A stretch of DNA of 64,000 bases from positions 62,001 to 126,000 of the forward strand of contig OZ244822.1 of the NCBI GenBank assembly GCA_965220345.1, in the 5' to 3' direction. A program made the translations under genes and the position numbers. The first letter of the stretch is position 1, and each line of letters begins with the position of its first letter. The notes under the pieces were generated by a model. It did no database searches, was not told the DNA's origin, and was given only the letters and a program-made list of their open reading frames with translations. The DNA is from Aldehydirespirator sp965220345. GTDB lineage: Bacteria > Actinomycetota > Acidimicrobiia > Acidimicrobiales > Aldehydirespiratoraceae. Shown one piece after another: positions 34,994 through 44,741 of the stretch.

Positions 34994-36397
34994 ATGAACA
35001 ACAAATCTTTCTGCCTTCGCTCCTCTCTACTAGCCATGCCGCGATTATTAAAGCTGCGATCTTGGATGCTGAGATCGTTGCGGCTGCGGTTGTTGCTGCC
35101 GCGCTGTCGTTCCTGGATAGCTCTTGTTGCTTTGCTGTGCTCCACAGCCGTCGCCGTGCCAGCAGCAGCACAAAGCAACGAAGAGATCATTGAACAAAAC
35201 CGCCAGACCGTGCGCAATGTCGAAGCTGACCGCAAAGCATTGCAAGACGCAGCGGCTGCAGCTGCTGAGAATCTTGACGCGGCCACTGCCGATGCTGAAG
35301 ACCTGATTGATGCCTTGAATCGATCTCAAGATGCTGTGGATGCTCAGCAGGCAGCACTTGACGAAGCTAGGCGGGCGGTGATTGATGCCGAAGCGGTGGT
35401 CATCGAAGCCGAGGCTCAGATCGCTGCGGTGCAAGCCGAGTTGACCGCCACCCAGGAAGGCTTGCGCAAAGCGGTCATCGAATCGTATGTTTCTTTTCAG
35501 GCTCCGAGCGGCACCTTCAGCGTTCTTGGAGCTGACCCTTGGCAAAATGCTCGCGAGGAAGCTCTCGCAGGGTTCGCTACCGGCAGCCGCATTGATGACA
35601 TTGACGAAGTGCGACGCCTCGGCGAAGAGCTTGAACGTTGGCGGCTTCAGGTGGTTGCTGCAGCCGAGGAAGCCGAAGCGCAACGTCAGGCTGCGGCTCT
35701 GATCCTGGCTGACTTGCGAATAGCCGTAGACCGTGAAGCCGGATTGTCGCTAGCCGCCGAAGAGCGTGTCGAGAGACGACTTTACGAAGTTCAAACAATC
35801 CGCCAGATAGATGCCTCATTGGCCGCCGAGATCGAGTCAGCCGAACGACAGATCGCCGCTGCACTGGAGCGTCAGCGTGCCGAGGAGGAAGCCCGTCGCC
35901 GAGCGGAAGAGGCGCGTCGCCGAGCCGAAGAAGAAGCCCGCCGACTCGCCGCAGAGGATTCCTCGTCAAGAGACCTCGCGGACTCCGTAGATCCGAGCAA
36001 TCCCGATCTGCCGCTTGTGTGGGTGGCGGGTTTTCAAGTGCATGAGCAAATCGCGGACGGGGTTGAGGGCTTGGTGGCGGCTATGGAAGCCGAGGGCTTC
36101 AACCTCGGCGGCTGGGGGTATCGCACCGCTCAACAGCAGATCAACCTTCGCAGATCACATTGCGGTACTTCCGAATGGGCTATCTGGAGCAAGCCTTCTA
36201 GCAGTTGCCGCCCGCCGACGGCCCGTCCCGGGCGCAGCAACCACGAACGCGGCCTGGCCATCGACCTCACCAACAACGGCCGACTTATCACTAGCCGCAA
36301 CAGCGCAGCGTTTCGAGCGCTGAGCCGTCTCGCACCAGGTTTCGGGCTCAAGAACCTGCCCAGCGAGCCCTGGCACTGGTCAGTGGACGGTCGCTGA
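34994..36397 (+). CDS. Secreted coiled-coil protein with M15-type D,D-carboxypeptidase domain
   Basis: 467 residues. A long basic N-terminus and signal helix (WIALVALLCSTAVAVPAAAQ) send it outside. Residues ~60-330 form an Ala/Glu/Arg-rich coiled coil with EEARRRAEEARRRAEEEARR-type repeats. The C-terminal ~115 residues form the zinc peptidase: YRTAQQQINLRRSHCG, SNHERGLAIDLT (the SxHxxGxAxD motif) and EPWHWS (the ExWH motif). Such enzymes trim cell-wall peptides; the coiled coil resembles partners that hold division hydrolases. Start ATG 34994, though the basic N-terminus suggests a later ATG could serve. Divergent from the lipid kinase. Confidence 0.83.
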   Translation: MNNKSFCLRSSLLAMPRLLKLRSWMLRSLRLRLLLPRCRSWIALVALLCSTAVAVPAAAQSNEEIIEQNRQTVRNVEADRKALQDAAAAAAENLDAATADAEDLIDALNRSQDAVDAQQAALDEARRAVIDAEAVVIEAEAQIAAVQAELTATQEGLRKAVIESYVSFQAPSGTFSVLGADPWQNAREEALAGFATGSRIDDIDEVRRLGEELERWRLQVVAAAEEAEAQRQAAALILADLRIAVDREAGLSLAAEERVERRLYEVQTIRQIDASLAAEIESAERQIAAALERQRAEEEARRRAEEARRRAEEEARRLAAEDSSSRDLADSVDPSNPDLPLVWVAGFQVHEQIADGVEGLVAAMEAEGFNLGGWGYRTAQQQINLRRSHCGTSEWAIWSKPSSSCRPPTARPGRSNHERGLAIDLTNNGRLITSRNSAAFRALSRLAPGFGLKNLPSEPWHWSVDGR

Positions 36398-36479
36398 AAC
36401 CAAGCACGTAGCCAAGCAGACAGACGGGCGAGTGCCTAGTGCCTGGTTCCTAGAGCCAAGTGTCTGGTACGAGTCTGAC

Positions 36480-37283
36480 TTAGCGGGTGTGGGTCCAGTC
36501 GGGACGGCGCTTCTCGGTGAACGCTTTCGGCCACTCAGCACCGTCGCCTTCAGAGGCGTTGGCTGCCATCACATCTATGGCAAGCTTGTATGCCTCAGCG
36601 ACCGGTAAGTCCATCTGCGCGTAAAGTGTCTGCTTGCCGAGACCTTTGGAGTAGCGGCTACCACGGGTGGCGCGGCCCAGCAGTTCCATGGTTACTTCGT
36701 CGAGTTTCTCGGGTGTCGCCACACGGTTCACCAGCCCCCAATCAAGGGCAGTAGCTGCATCAATGGTGCTGCCAGTGAGCGCTAGCTCCACCGCCCGTTT
36801 GCGGCCGATAGGTCGAGCTAAAGCCACCATCGGGGTGTGACAGAACAGCCCGCCTTTACCGCCAGGTGTGGCGAACCCGGCTTCGCTGCTGGCCACGATC
36901 AAATCCGCGCTGGCCGCGAGCTGTGCCCCGGCCGCTGTAGCCAAAGCATGGACTTTCGCTATCACTACCTGAGGTATCTCCGACATGGCCTGCATGGCTG
37001 CGGTGCATTGAGTGAACAGACCTTGCAGTTCGGCGTGTGTCATTTGAGCCATCTCGGCGAGGTCATGACCCGAAGAGAACACCGGGCCATTCGCGGCCAG
37101 CACTACTCCAGCAACTTCGCTGTCAGCAGCGGTGGAGCGCAGAGCGTGCTCAAGTTCGGTAAGCACCTCCAATGACAAGCAGTTACGCCGTTCGGGCCGG
37201 TTGAGCGTGATCGTCACATACTGTCCCTCATTGCGGGCATCAGGATGCGACCCCTTCTCATACAACAGACTCTGATAGTCCAT
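36480..37283 (-). CDS. Enoyl-CoA hydratase/isomerase family protein (ECHDC3-like)
   Basis: 267 residues of the crotonase fold. The oxyanion-hole region PVFSSGHDLAEM (~70) and the second loop TAAGAQLAASADLIVASS are present. FSSGHDL and the later GGLFCHTPMVALARPIGR are typical of the ECHDC3-like branch, which often lacks one catalytic glutamate; neither usual Glu is obvious here, so the reaction may not be hydration. C-terminal PDWTHTR is a typical crotonase tail. The gene stands alone upstream of the leftward leuA gene. Confidence 0.82.
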   Translation of the reverse strand: MDYQSLLYEKGSHPDARNEGQYVTITLNRPERRNCLSLEVLTELEHALRSTAADSEVAGVVLAANGPVFSSGHDLAEMAQMTHAELQGLFTQCTAAMQAMSEIPQVVIAKVHALATAAGAQLAASADLIVASSEAGFATPGGKGGLFCHTPMVALARPIGRKRAVELALTGSTIDAATALDWGLVNRVATPEKLDEVTMELLGRATRGSRYSKGLGKQTLYAQMDLPVAEAYKLAIDVMAANASEGDGAEWPKAFTEKRRPDWTHTR

Positions 37284-37376
37284 TAGCTATGTCTCCTTCG
37301 GATGATTACCTGGGGCTCCAAACACGAAAATCTGCCGCAACACTTCAGGCTGATTGAACCACACCCCTACCCCGAA

Positions 37377-39122
37377 TCAATTATCGGGGAGTATTCCGTT
37401 GGCGTGCATACGGTTGACGGTGCTGATCACCGCCCGCAGCGATGCCGAAACGATCGACTCGTGCAGGCCGACACCCCAAGTGGTGTTGCGATCACCGGTA
37501 TCTACCTCCACATAAGCGGCTGCGGTGGCATCGCTGCCAGCACCAATGGCGTGCTCGTAATAGTCGTGGATTTTGCCCGAAAAGAGCCCCTCGGATTGAA
37601 GTGCCGTCACGAAAGCATCAATCGGCCCGTTGCCTGCACCCGAAATGGTGCGCTCCTCCCCGCCTATGCGCAGTCTTGCCTGAAGGTCAGTGCGCTCCTC
37701 TTCAATGGTGTCGGTGGTGGCGCGATGGCCGATCAACTCCACCCAAGGCCGTTCCTGTTCAACATATGACGAAACAAAACGTCGATGTATCTCATATGAG
37801 GTGATTTCGGTGCCGGTGTCTTCGGCCACGGTTTGTATCTGCCTAGAGAAATCCACTTGCAGCCCACGGGGCACATCAAGACCGTATTCGTGAAGCAGCA
37901 CATACGCCACACCACCTTTTCCAGATTGGCTGTTGACCCTAACCACCGCTTCATAGCTGCGTCCTAGATGACGCGGATCAACCGGCAGATAGGGCACGTC
38001 CCACACGTCGTAGTTGCCGACTAGCGCCTCGCCCGGTGCCACGTCGTAGAGAGTAGCCATGCCTTTTTTGATGGCATCTTGATGACTGCCAGAAAAAGCC
38101 GTATAGACGAGGTCACCCACATAGGGATGCCGTTCGGGGACTGTCATGCGGTTGGCGTATTCAAACACTCGGCGTGCTTCTTCTATGTCGCTGATATCGA
38201 GTTCTGGGTCTACTCCCTGGGTGAAAAGGTTCAATGCCAGCGTGATCACATCCACGTTGCCGGTGCGTTCGCCGTTGCCGAACAGGGTTCCTTCCACCCG
38301 ATCAGCACCAGCCATTACACCGAACTCGGCTGCGGCTACAGCAGTGCCTCGGTCATTGTGGGGATGCAGCGACAAAACGATGGCTTCACGATTGCGGATA
38401 TCTCGATGGAAACGCTCAATCATGTCGCCGTAGATATTCGCTGAAGACATTTCTACTGTGGCGGGCAGGTTCAGTATCAGCGGCCAGTTGACGGTGGGGC
38501 CGATCACATCCATTACCGCTTCGCACACCTCAACTGCGAAGTCGGGTTCGGTGCCGGTGTAGCTCTCTGGGGAGTATTCGAAACGAATAGCTTCGGCGTT
38601 GCCGGAGTTGCGGGTTCGCTGAAGGCCGCGCATGCACTGCTCTGCACCGTTGACAGCGATTTTGATGATGCCAGCACGATCAGTTTCAAACACTACTCGA
38701 CGCTGAGTCACCGACGTGGAGTTGTAGAGATGCACTATCGCCCGTGGTGCTGATTCGATGGCTTCAAAGGTGCGTTCGATGAGTTCGTCGCGTGCCTGGG
38801 TGAGCACTTGAATGGTGACATCGTCGGGGATCAGGTCTTCGTTGATGAGTTTGCGGCAGAAGTCGAAGTCGGGCTGTGAAGCAGCAGGGAAACCAACCTC
38901 GATCTCTTTGAAGCCCATCGCCACTAGATGGTCAAACATGCGCTGCTTGCGGCCTAGGTCCATCGGATCAACGAGTGCCTGGTTACCGTCGCGCAGGTCA
39001 ACCGAGCACCACAGCGGTGCTTTGGTGATCCGCTGATCCGGCCAAGTGCGATCGGCGAGTTCCACCGCGGGATAAGGCCGGTACTTGGTGAACGGCATAG
39101 TTTTGGGCTGGGCGGGAGGCAT
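37377..39122 (-). CDS. leuA: 2-isopropylmalate synthase
   Basis: 581 residues from ATG 39122, the long actinobacterial/yeast-type LeuA. It condenses acetyl-CoA with 2-oxoisovalerate in the first step of leucine synthesis. WCSVDLRDGNQALVDP at ~38-53 carries the catalytic Arg-Asp and first metal ligand, and LSLHPHNDRGTAVAAAEFG carries the His-x-His ligands. The C-terminal ~150 residues match the leucine-binding regulatory domain (ISGAGNGPIDAFVTALQ). GAGAG about ten bases upstream supports ATG 39122 rather than the 39320 extension, which covers the leader region. Feedback inhibition by leucine is expected, with attenuation of transcription seen upstream. Confidence 0.93.
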   Translation of the reverse strand: MPPAQPKTMPFTKYRPYPAVELADRTWPDQRITKAPLWCSVDLRDGNQALVDPMDLGRKQRMFDHLVAMGFKEIEVGFPAASQPDFDFCRKLINEDLIPDDVTIQVLTQARDELIERTFEAIESAPRAIVHLYNSTSVTQRRVVFETDRAGIIKIAVNGAEQCMRGLQRTRNSGNAEAIRFEYSPESYTGTEPDFAVEVCEAVMDVIGPTVNWPLILNLPATVEMSSANIYGDMIERFHRDIRNREAIVLSLHPHNDRGTAVAAAEFGVMAGADRVEGTLFGNGERTGNVDVITLALNLFTQGVDPELDISDIEEARRVFEYANRMTVPERHPYVGDLVYTAFSGSHQDAIKKGMATLYDVAPGEALVGNYDVWDVPYLPVDPRHLGRSYEAVVRVNSQSGKGGVAYVLLHEYGLDVPRGLQVDFSRQIQTVAEDTGTEITSYEIHRRFVSSYVEQERPWVELIGHRATTDTIEEERTDLQARLRIGGEERTISGAGNGPIDAFVTALQSEGLFSGKIHDYYEHAIGAGSDATAAAYVEVDTGDRNTTWGVGLHESIVSASLRAVISTVNRMHANGILPDN

Positions 39123-39189
39123 ATTGGTTGTCTCTCTTTTGTCGGTTCTTGTGGTGATAATCTGTGGCGACGTGCCCCTAGAAAGCACA

Positions 39190-39248
39190 AATCCCCCCGG
39201 CTGATCAGCACGAGGGGATTCGGCGAGCACCGATATGTGGTGCTCGCC
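39190..39248 (-). promoter_or_regulatory. leuA attenuator hairpins
   Basis: Right after the leader stop, a perfect 10-bp stem forms between 39248-39239 and 39231-39222. A second hairpin pairs AATCCCC (39220-39214) with its complement at 39196-39190, with an inner GCT-GATC-AGC stem. An upstream CTCGCC inside the leader coding region can pair with the first arm instead. This alternative pairing is the layout of ribosome-controlled attenuation. Confidence 0.7.
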
Positions 39249-39283
39249 TACACGAGAAGTAGCAGTTCGGCGAGGCGTTGCAC
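39248..39283 (-). CDS. leuL: leu leader peptide
   Basis: An 11-codon frame from GTG 39283 to TAG 39250-39248 encodes (M/V)QRLAELLLLV, with five leucines in four different codons. The same frame extends upstream to ATG 39340 (30 residues, eight leucines), but the promoter-like pair at 39320-39292 puts the transcription start near 39285, so the short, leaderless form is favoured. Ribosomes stalling here when leucyl-tRNA is scarce would hold the first arm of the attenuator and change folding downstream, raising leuA transcription. This is inferred from the arrangement. Confidence 0.75.
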   Translation of the reverse strand: MQRLAELLLLV

Positions 39284-39291
39284 GAAGACAC

Positions 39292-39320
39292 ACAATAGCG
39301 TAGGCGACTGCGGTAGCCAA
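39292..39320 (-). promoter_or_regulatory. Probable leuA promoter
   Basis: TTGGCT (39320-39315), 17-base spacer, TATTGT (39297-39292). The expected transcription start falls on or a few bases before GTG 39283 of the leader peptide. Confidence 0.6.
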
Positions 39321-39397
39321 CTTTTGTTAAAGCGCGCCATGCTTTGGGGGTGAACCAGGAGATGCGTCCAGTTGCGGAGTCCGCCGTGAACCACGGG

Positions 39398-40282
39398 ATG
39401 ACTCTAGAGATGAGCCCTCTGGTGTGGGAGACAGAGACTGCGGCTGCGGGTCTGGCCGATCTGAGGTCGCCGCTTCTGGTGGCAGCCTATGAGGGCTGGT
39501 TTGATGTGGGTGGGGCTGCGACCGGCTCGCTCGAATGGCTGAGTGAACGCAGCGAGTCGCAGCGGGTGGCTCACATTGACGGCGAGGAGTTCTTCAATTT
39601 TGCTGAGCAGCGTCCCACGGTGAGTATTCGTGACGGCCAGCGTGAGATTACTTGGCCTCGCAACGATGTCTACACGTTGCGTCCGGTTGACGGCGCGCAT
39701 GATCTGGTGCTGGTGTTGGGCGTTGAGCCGCATCTGCACTGGCGCACCTACACCGCAGTGATCGTTGAACTGGCAACACACAGCGATGCCGTGGCTTTGG
39801 TGACGCTCGGGGCGCATAGCGCTGTAACGCCACACACTCGACCTTTTGAGGTGACCGGCTCAACAAGCGATGCCGCTTTGGCCGAGGCGTGGGGTTTGGG
39901 CAGGCCTTCTTATGAGGGGCCGACCGGGATTGTGGGCGTGCTTCATGAGCGCTTCGAGCAACTGGGGATTCCAGCTGTGTCGCTGCGGGTAGCGGTTCCT
40001 CATTATGTGCCGGGCGCGCCCAATCCGAAAAGTGCTCGAGCGTTACTGGAGCGTTTTGAGCGGGTTACTGGCTTAGCCACCGGCTGGGCGGAACTTGATG
40101 AAGCCGCCGAGGATTGGGAGCAACGCGTCAACAACGCTATGAACTCCGACGAAGACGTGGTGGCTTACGTACGCCGACTTGAGGCTCGTGACGATGCCCG
40201 AACCAAACGCAGCGTGCCTAGCGGCGACGACTTAGGTGCCGAGTTCGAGCGCTTGCTGCGCCAACAAAACAACCCCGACTGA
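39398..40282 (+). CDS. PAC2 family protein
   Basis: About 294 residues matching the actinobacterial PAC2 (proteasome assembly chaperone-like) family: SPLLVAAYEGWFDVGGAATG at the N-terminus, DLVLVLGVEPHLHWRTYTA, SAVTPHTRPFEVTGSTSDA and AVSLRVAVPHYVPGAPNPKS. Their exact role is unknown. Several starts are possible (TTG 39344, ATG 39362, ATG 39398, ATG 39410). 39398 is chosen because the family homology begins with PLVWE just after it and earlier starts lie almost on the divergent leu control region. A cluster of charged residues near the end (RRLEARDDARTKRS) suggests a helical tail. Confidence 0.8.
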   Translation: MTLEMSPLVWETETAAAGLADLRSPLLVAAYEGWFDVGGAATGSLEWLSERSESQRVAHIDGEEFFNFAEQRPTVSIRDGQREITWPRNDVYTLRPVDGAHDLVLVLGVEPHLHWRTYTAVIVELATHSDAVALVTLGAHSAVTPHTRPFEVTGSTSDAALAEAWGLGRPSYEGPTGIVGVLHERFEQLGIPAVSLRVAVPHYVPGAPNPKSARALLERFERVTGLATGWAELDEAAEDWEQRVNNAMNSDEDVVAYVRRLEARDDARTKRSVPSGDDLGAEFERLLRQQNNPD

Positions 40283-40392
40283 CGACCCCGCCCAGCGCGG
40301 CGCGTCTCTCTCCGACGGAAAGAGCTGACTGAGCCCCGCTACTGTCAACACGTCACCGATGCTGGCAGTAGCAGGTGGCTTCGTGCAGCCAG

Positions 40393-42975
40393 TTACGTCA
40401 CTACCGTGGCGAACTGGTCTTCGCGGAACACGATCCTGAACCTGACCTTCGTGTGACCATTGTCGAGGCTGACCTCACCGCATTCGTAAGTGCTGTCGCC
40501 GTTGAGCGCTGCTTCGAGCGTGGCGAACACTTTCGTCTTGTAGTCAGTGTCCGCGTTGCCAGCCAAATGCTCGCCTTTGGTCTCTACCACCAGCAGTTTT
40601 GGCTTGCCGTCGCCGTTGCTTGACATAGCCACGAAATCGGGCCAGATGCGGTCCTGGTTCCAGCCGCGCAAGTAATATTCCCGCTGCTGGCGGACCGCGA
40701 CCCGGTGCCACCACCTGATCGCCTCATGCTGATCGACATAGAACGCGAAATCCTTCTCAAGGTTCGTGTCGAACTGGCTTTCGAACACCGGCTCGAAGAG
40801 GCTGTTCTGCACCGGCTTGCCCCTACGCTCCAATCCGCGGTCGTCCGCGGCGACCGGCAGCGTGAACTCTTCTCGCATCTTGTAGTTGGGTTCGCTGGCT
40901 TCAAGGTCGAAGCGAATGTCACCCGCCTTGAGCTTGGCTGCGAAAATTCGCTCAGCCTGCTGCTCGATCTGATCGGCGACACTTTCGCGCAGATGCGTTA
41001 CTAGATAGCGGCGCTGGGCGAAGATGTCCGTTTCGGTCATACCTGCTGCCTCTAGGGATGCCGCATACCCCTGAACAATGCGTGCCGCCAGCCACGAGTT
41101 AGGCACGAGATCGCTGATTTGTCGTGTCAGCCACAGCAACATCGAGGAGGTTTCAACCATGACAGCTGCCTGATCTTCGCCTTCAACTAGCGAAGTGGCG
41201 ACTCGCTCTGGCGCCACCGCTGAGCCCGCTCCAAGATCAACACTCGCGGTCAGCTCAACCACAGAACCAGTGTTTGAGCCTGCATAGTCGTCTGGAGCTT
41301 CGATTCGTTCCCAATTGATGGGTTCAAGCACATGCCGCTGATAATCCAACTCACGCCATTCGTTGACATCGCCGTCATCTGAGTCATCGGAAAGTTCGCC
41401 ACGGTGCAGCACTTTGGGCAGGAATATGGGCTCGTTACCGAAGCGCTCACGCCTGCGGATAGGCACAATCTCGGTGTCAACGGCATCGCTTCCCCGCACG
41501 TCTTGAGCCAAGCCGGTCAAGCCTTCGTTTTCTAGACCGTGCTTAACCTGTGCGACGGCTTCGTCGACTGAGGTCTGCCAGCAGAAGACGTAGCTCTTGT
41601 CGAGATCGTAGATCCCTGTGACTCGGGCGTGTGGCTGGCGCATCACTCGTCCCATAAGCTGTGTCACAGCTCTAGCGCTGGAAATGTTGTCGAGCATTGC
41701 GAGCACGTATGCGAACGGGCAATCCCAGCCCTCCATCAGCGCTGCTTTGGTGATGATCCAGCGGACCGGCGAAAGTCCCGACATCAGATCCTCGCCAGCG
41801 ATCTCGTCGTTCTCAGCAGACTTGACCCGCACCGCTTCGGGTGATTCGCCCATCTGTTTGATCAGATACTCGCGGGCATCTTCAGCGTGGATGCGGTCGG
41901 TGCCTCGCTGGTCTTTGCCGGTGCATTCGACTCTCACCACAGCTATCGGCCTGATGTAGCGCCCCTGCTGAGACTCGAACAGCTTCGCCGCAGCCGTCAA
42001 ATCCTCAAGAGTGTCATGCGCCCGGCTGAGCGTGTCGCGCCAGTCGCCGGAAACGGAGGTGACTTCCACCGGCAGCTTGATCATCTGCTCTTTCTTGAGG
42101 TCCACGCCCGAGATATCGACCAGCAGATTGCTGATGGACGGGTTGGGTGTGGCCGAGAGTTCGATCACGAGACGCGGATTGAGCCGATTGACAGCCTGCA
42201 CAAACTCGCTGGCACCTTTCGCGCCGTATGCCTTGTGAGCTTCGTCAAGCACCACCACCGGGCGTTGGATCTTCAACAAGTTGAAGAGGCTGTGCTTGAG
42301 TTCTCCGTCATCTTCGTAATCAAGGTCTGGGTTGGCAGCCTGCAACGCTTCAAGCGCATTGAGGTCGTCGTCGCTAGGGAACAGGCTCGGATAGCGTCCC
42401 GAGTCGCGGAAAATGCGCAGAAACTTTTGGCCTTTCTGGTGGTTCGCTGCTGGATACATCAAAAGCATCACACACAAGTGGCTCCTGAGGTCATCAAGAC
42501 TGATCGTGGCATCCTTCTCGAATATCTTGACTCTGCCAGCGCCTGCCATCTCTAGGTGATCGCGGTAGGGATGGTCACGCGACTTGAATGCCTTGATGGT
42601 CTGGGCGTAGATAGCCCGAGAGGGCACGATCCAAAGCACCAGCCCTGTCTGCATCCGGGTGCGCTCAAGAGCCGCTACTCCTAGAAGAGTTTTACCTCCG
42701 CCGGTCGGCACCTTGAGGCAGGCGTGCGGTATGGGTCTTCCTGCCCCGTCACTGCGTTCCACATAATCCTGCGGTGTCGCTAGAAGTCCCCCGGCATTCG
42801 CCAGAGCCTTCCACGCCTTAAGCGGAAAGTTGAGATCGTCTTGTGAGGCTTCAAGTCCAGCGCCTTCCAGCGTCTCAGCCTTGTGCTGCGACTTTTGGCG
42901 GGCTATGTCAAGCGCGTTCAGCCAGCGGTCAAAAGCCTCGACAGCACGCTGCTGATATTCCTTGAGTTCAATCAC
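40393..42975 (-). CDS. res: Type III restriction enzyme, Res subunit
   Basis: 860 residues. The SF2 helicase motor has Walker A VPTGGGKT at 89-96, DEAH at 244-247, ELSATPNP (motif III) and QLMGRVMRQP (motif VI). The C-terminal nuclease shows the PD-(D/E)xK pattern as IWPDFVA followed by LLVVETKGEH. Together with the Mod subunit it cuts DNA with unmethylated inverted recognition sites after ATP-driven movement. It begins three bases after the mod stop, so the two genes are one operon. All motifs are intact. Confidence 0.9.
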   Translation of the reverse strand: MIELKEYQQRAVEAFDRWLNALDIARQKSQHKAETLEGAGLEASQDDLNFPLKAWKALANAGGLLATPQDYVERSDGAGRPIPHACLKVPTGGGKTLLGVAALERTRMQTGLVLWIVPSRAIYAQTIKAFKSRDHPYRDHLEMAGAGRVKIFEKDATISLDDLRSHLCVMLLMYPAANHQKGQKFLRIFRDSGRYPSLFPSDDDLNALEALQAANPDLDYEDDGELKHSLFNLLKIQRPVVVLDEAHKAYGAKGASEFVQAVNRLNPRLVIELSATPNPSISNLLVDISGVDLKKEQMIKLPVEVTSVSGDWRDTLSRAHDTLEDLTAAAKLFESQQGRYIRPIAVVRVECTGKDQRGTDRIHAEDAREYLIKQMGESPEAVRVKSAENDEIAGEDLMSGLSPVRWIITKAALMEGWDCPFAYVLAMLDNISSARAVTQLMGRVMRQPHARVTGIYDLDKSYVFCWQTSVDEAVAQVKHGLENEGLTGLAQDVRGSDAVDTEIVPIRRRERFGNEPIFLPKVLHRGELSDDSDDGDVNEWRELDYQRHVLEPINWERIEAPDDYAGSNTGSVVELTASVDLGAGSAVAPERVATSLVEGEDQAAVMVETSSMLLWLTRQISDLVPNSWLAARIVQGYAASLEAAGMTETDIFAQRRYLVTHLRESVADQIEQQAERIFAAKLKAGDIRFDLEASEPNYKMREEFTLPVAADDRGLERRGKPVQNSLFEPVFESQFDTNLEKDFAFYVDQHEAIRWWHRVAVRQQREYYLRGWNQDRIWPDFVAMSSNGDGKPKLLVVETKGEHLAGNADTDYKTKVFATLEAALNGDSTYECGEVSLDNGHTKVRFRIVFREDQFATVVT

Positions 42976-42978
42976 GGT

Positions 42979-44619
42979 TCATACCTGATCTTCGCGTTGG
43001 ATCGCCCAGGGAAGCTGGCTGAAGCTGATGTTCATGTCGATTAGATCGTCCTGAGACAGAAACTTTCCCGCTGCGAACACCACGGCCTGCGCTCCTGTCT
43101 TGTTGCAGGATTTGCTTATCGCGTCGGCTAGATATATGTCGAACATTGACTCTCTGCTCTTTAGCCAGTCCATATCAGGCTGATAAAGCAAGTAGTAGTT
43201 ACGGTTCCTTTTCTTATCGCGGTGGATCAACCCGTTGTCATCAAGCGGAACCGGCTCAGAGGAAGGTGTCGAGCGTCCAGTAGCTGTGTGTATCAGCCAA
43301 GCCGCCAGAGCCTCGTAACTCGGCAGGTTCTCATCGTCGAGCATCGACCAAGAAGTCACAGGCTCGCCAAGAGTGCAGTAGGTGAACGAACCCCCGAGAC
43401 CCTCACGGAGATCAGAGTCTTTGGCATCGGGTACCCCAGCGATCACACGGCGCACCCGTTCTGCGGTAATCGAGTCTGCATAATCCTCGCACTCCACCAA
43501 GATGAACTTCCGTTTGCCGCCGTCCTGTTTGTTCAATGCCAGCACTGCCTGACCTGTAGTCCCCGAACCCGCAAAAGAGTCCAAGATAAGAGCATCAGGG
43601 TCGGCCTCAATCGTGTCAATAAGTTTCATTATGAGTTTGCTTGGCTTCGGGTCATTGAATTGCCCCTTCCCCAGAATCGACGCTGCTTCTCGGTTGGCCT
43701 GTCTAGTCGTACCAAACCTCTTGCCGTCCCAGAAGGTCGGTGGCGGCATGCGTGGACTGGTCTCGTCCCAAAACGTCTTCCGCTGAGGTACTCGTTTACC
43801 ACTCGGGTCCAACCAGATTCGGCCATCTGCGACCAGTGCCGTCAACTTGGACTTCGAGTACCTCGGGAATGTACCAGGAGGGGGAGTCCACTTCTGACCA
43901 TTAGGAAAAACATACTCGTAAACAGAATTCTCATTCCCACTCTTCGCATGTAGCGGAGTCAGCAAGTAGTCGCCGCGTTGATCGTCGTCAGGATTCTTGT
44001 AATGCTTCTTCTGCTCATCTCCCTTAGGAATACCTTGAATGCGCAGCTGGGTCTTATCCTTCGAAAATATAAGAATATTTTCAAAATTCCCCGAAAAATA
44101 ACGAGCATCATTCTTGATTGTATCCATCCCCTGCCAAGCAATCGCAGCAACAAAGTTCTCTTCGCCGAAGATCTCGTCCATCAGCATCCGCAGATGATGG
44201 AACTCATTATCATCAATTGACACAAAGATTACGCCGTCTTCGGCGAGCAGTTCCTTGAGCAACTGCAAACGCGGCCACATCATGCACAGCCACTTGTCAT
44301 GGCGCAACAAGTCCTCGGTGTCCACGAAACCGTTCTCTTTGAGCCAGGTGCGCTGGAGTGGGCCATTGACGTTGTCGTTGTAAACCCAGTTCTCGTTGCC
44401 AGTGTTGTAGGGAGGATCAATGTAGATGCATTTGACACGATCGGCGTAGCGAGGCAGAAGCGCCTTGAGCGCATCCAGATTGTCGCCGTGAATGATCAGG
44501 TTGTCGTCATCAGGGCAATCCCCCACCGACTTGTCCGAGTCGGGTACCAGAGGCCGGTGTGGCACAGCAAAATGGTGAGCATAAACATGCCGTTTGCCCC
44601 TGAAATCAAGTGTTGGCAT
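42979..44619 (-). CDS. mod: Type III DNA adenine/cytosine methyltransferase, Mod subunit
   Basis: 546 residues. Motif IV is DPPYNTGNE at 68-76 and the AdoMet-binding motif is LILDSFAGSGTTGQAVLALN further on, the order of beta-class enzymes typical of type III Mod. The region between them, with PGTFPRYSKSKLTALVADGR, should hold the target-recognition domain. It protects host DNA and gives sequence specificity to Res. GGGAG lies five bases upstream of ATG 44619. Transcription is divergent from the HATPase-helicase gene, 122 bases away. Confidence 0.9.
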   Translation of the reverse strand: MPTLDFRGKRHVYAHHFAVPHRPLVPDSDKSVGDCPDDDNLIIHGDNLDALKALLPRYADRVKCIYIDPPYNTGNENWVYNDNVNGPLQRTWLKENGFVDTEDLLRHDKWLCMMWPRLQLLKELLAEDGVIFVSIDDNEFHHLRMLMDEIFGEENFVAAIAWQGMDTIKNDARYFSGNFENILIFSKDKTQLRIQGIPKGDEQKKHYKNPDDDQRGDYLLTPLHAKSGNENSVYEYVFPNGQKWTPPPGTFPRYSKSKLTALVADGRIWLDPSGKRVPQRKTFWDETSPRMPPPTFWDGKRFGTTRQANREAASILGKGQFNDPKPSKLIMKLIDTIEADPDALILDSFAGSGTTGQAVLALNKQDGGKRKFILVECEDYADSITAERVRRVIAGVPDAKDSDLREGLGGSFTYCTLGEPVTSWSMLDDENLPSYEALAAWLIHTATGRSTPSSEPVPLDDNGLIHRDKKRNRNYYLLYQPDMDWLKSRESMFDIYLADAISKSCNKTGAQAVVFAAGKFLSQDDLIDMNISFSQLPWAIQREDQV

Positions 44620-44741
44620 CGAAACTCCCTATCAAACTTTCTTTTCTCGCAACATAGCAGGCCCGTGTGACAACAGGGGGATCCCCGCCTCATCCAGCTG
44701 GCCTGCAAGCAGTTAGCGGTAGCGGGTAGGTTCAATACGTT

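Noticed and set aside
34902..35171. Longer start for the lipid kinase
   Set aside because: Would overlap the divergent peptidase gene and adds sequence absent from the family.
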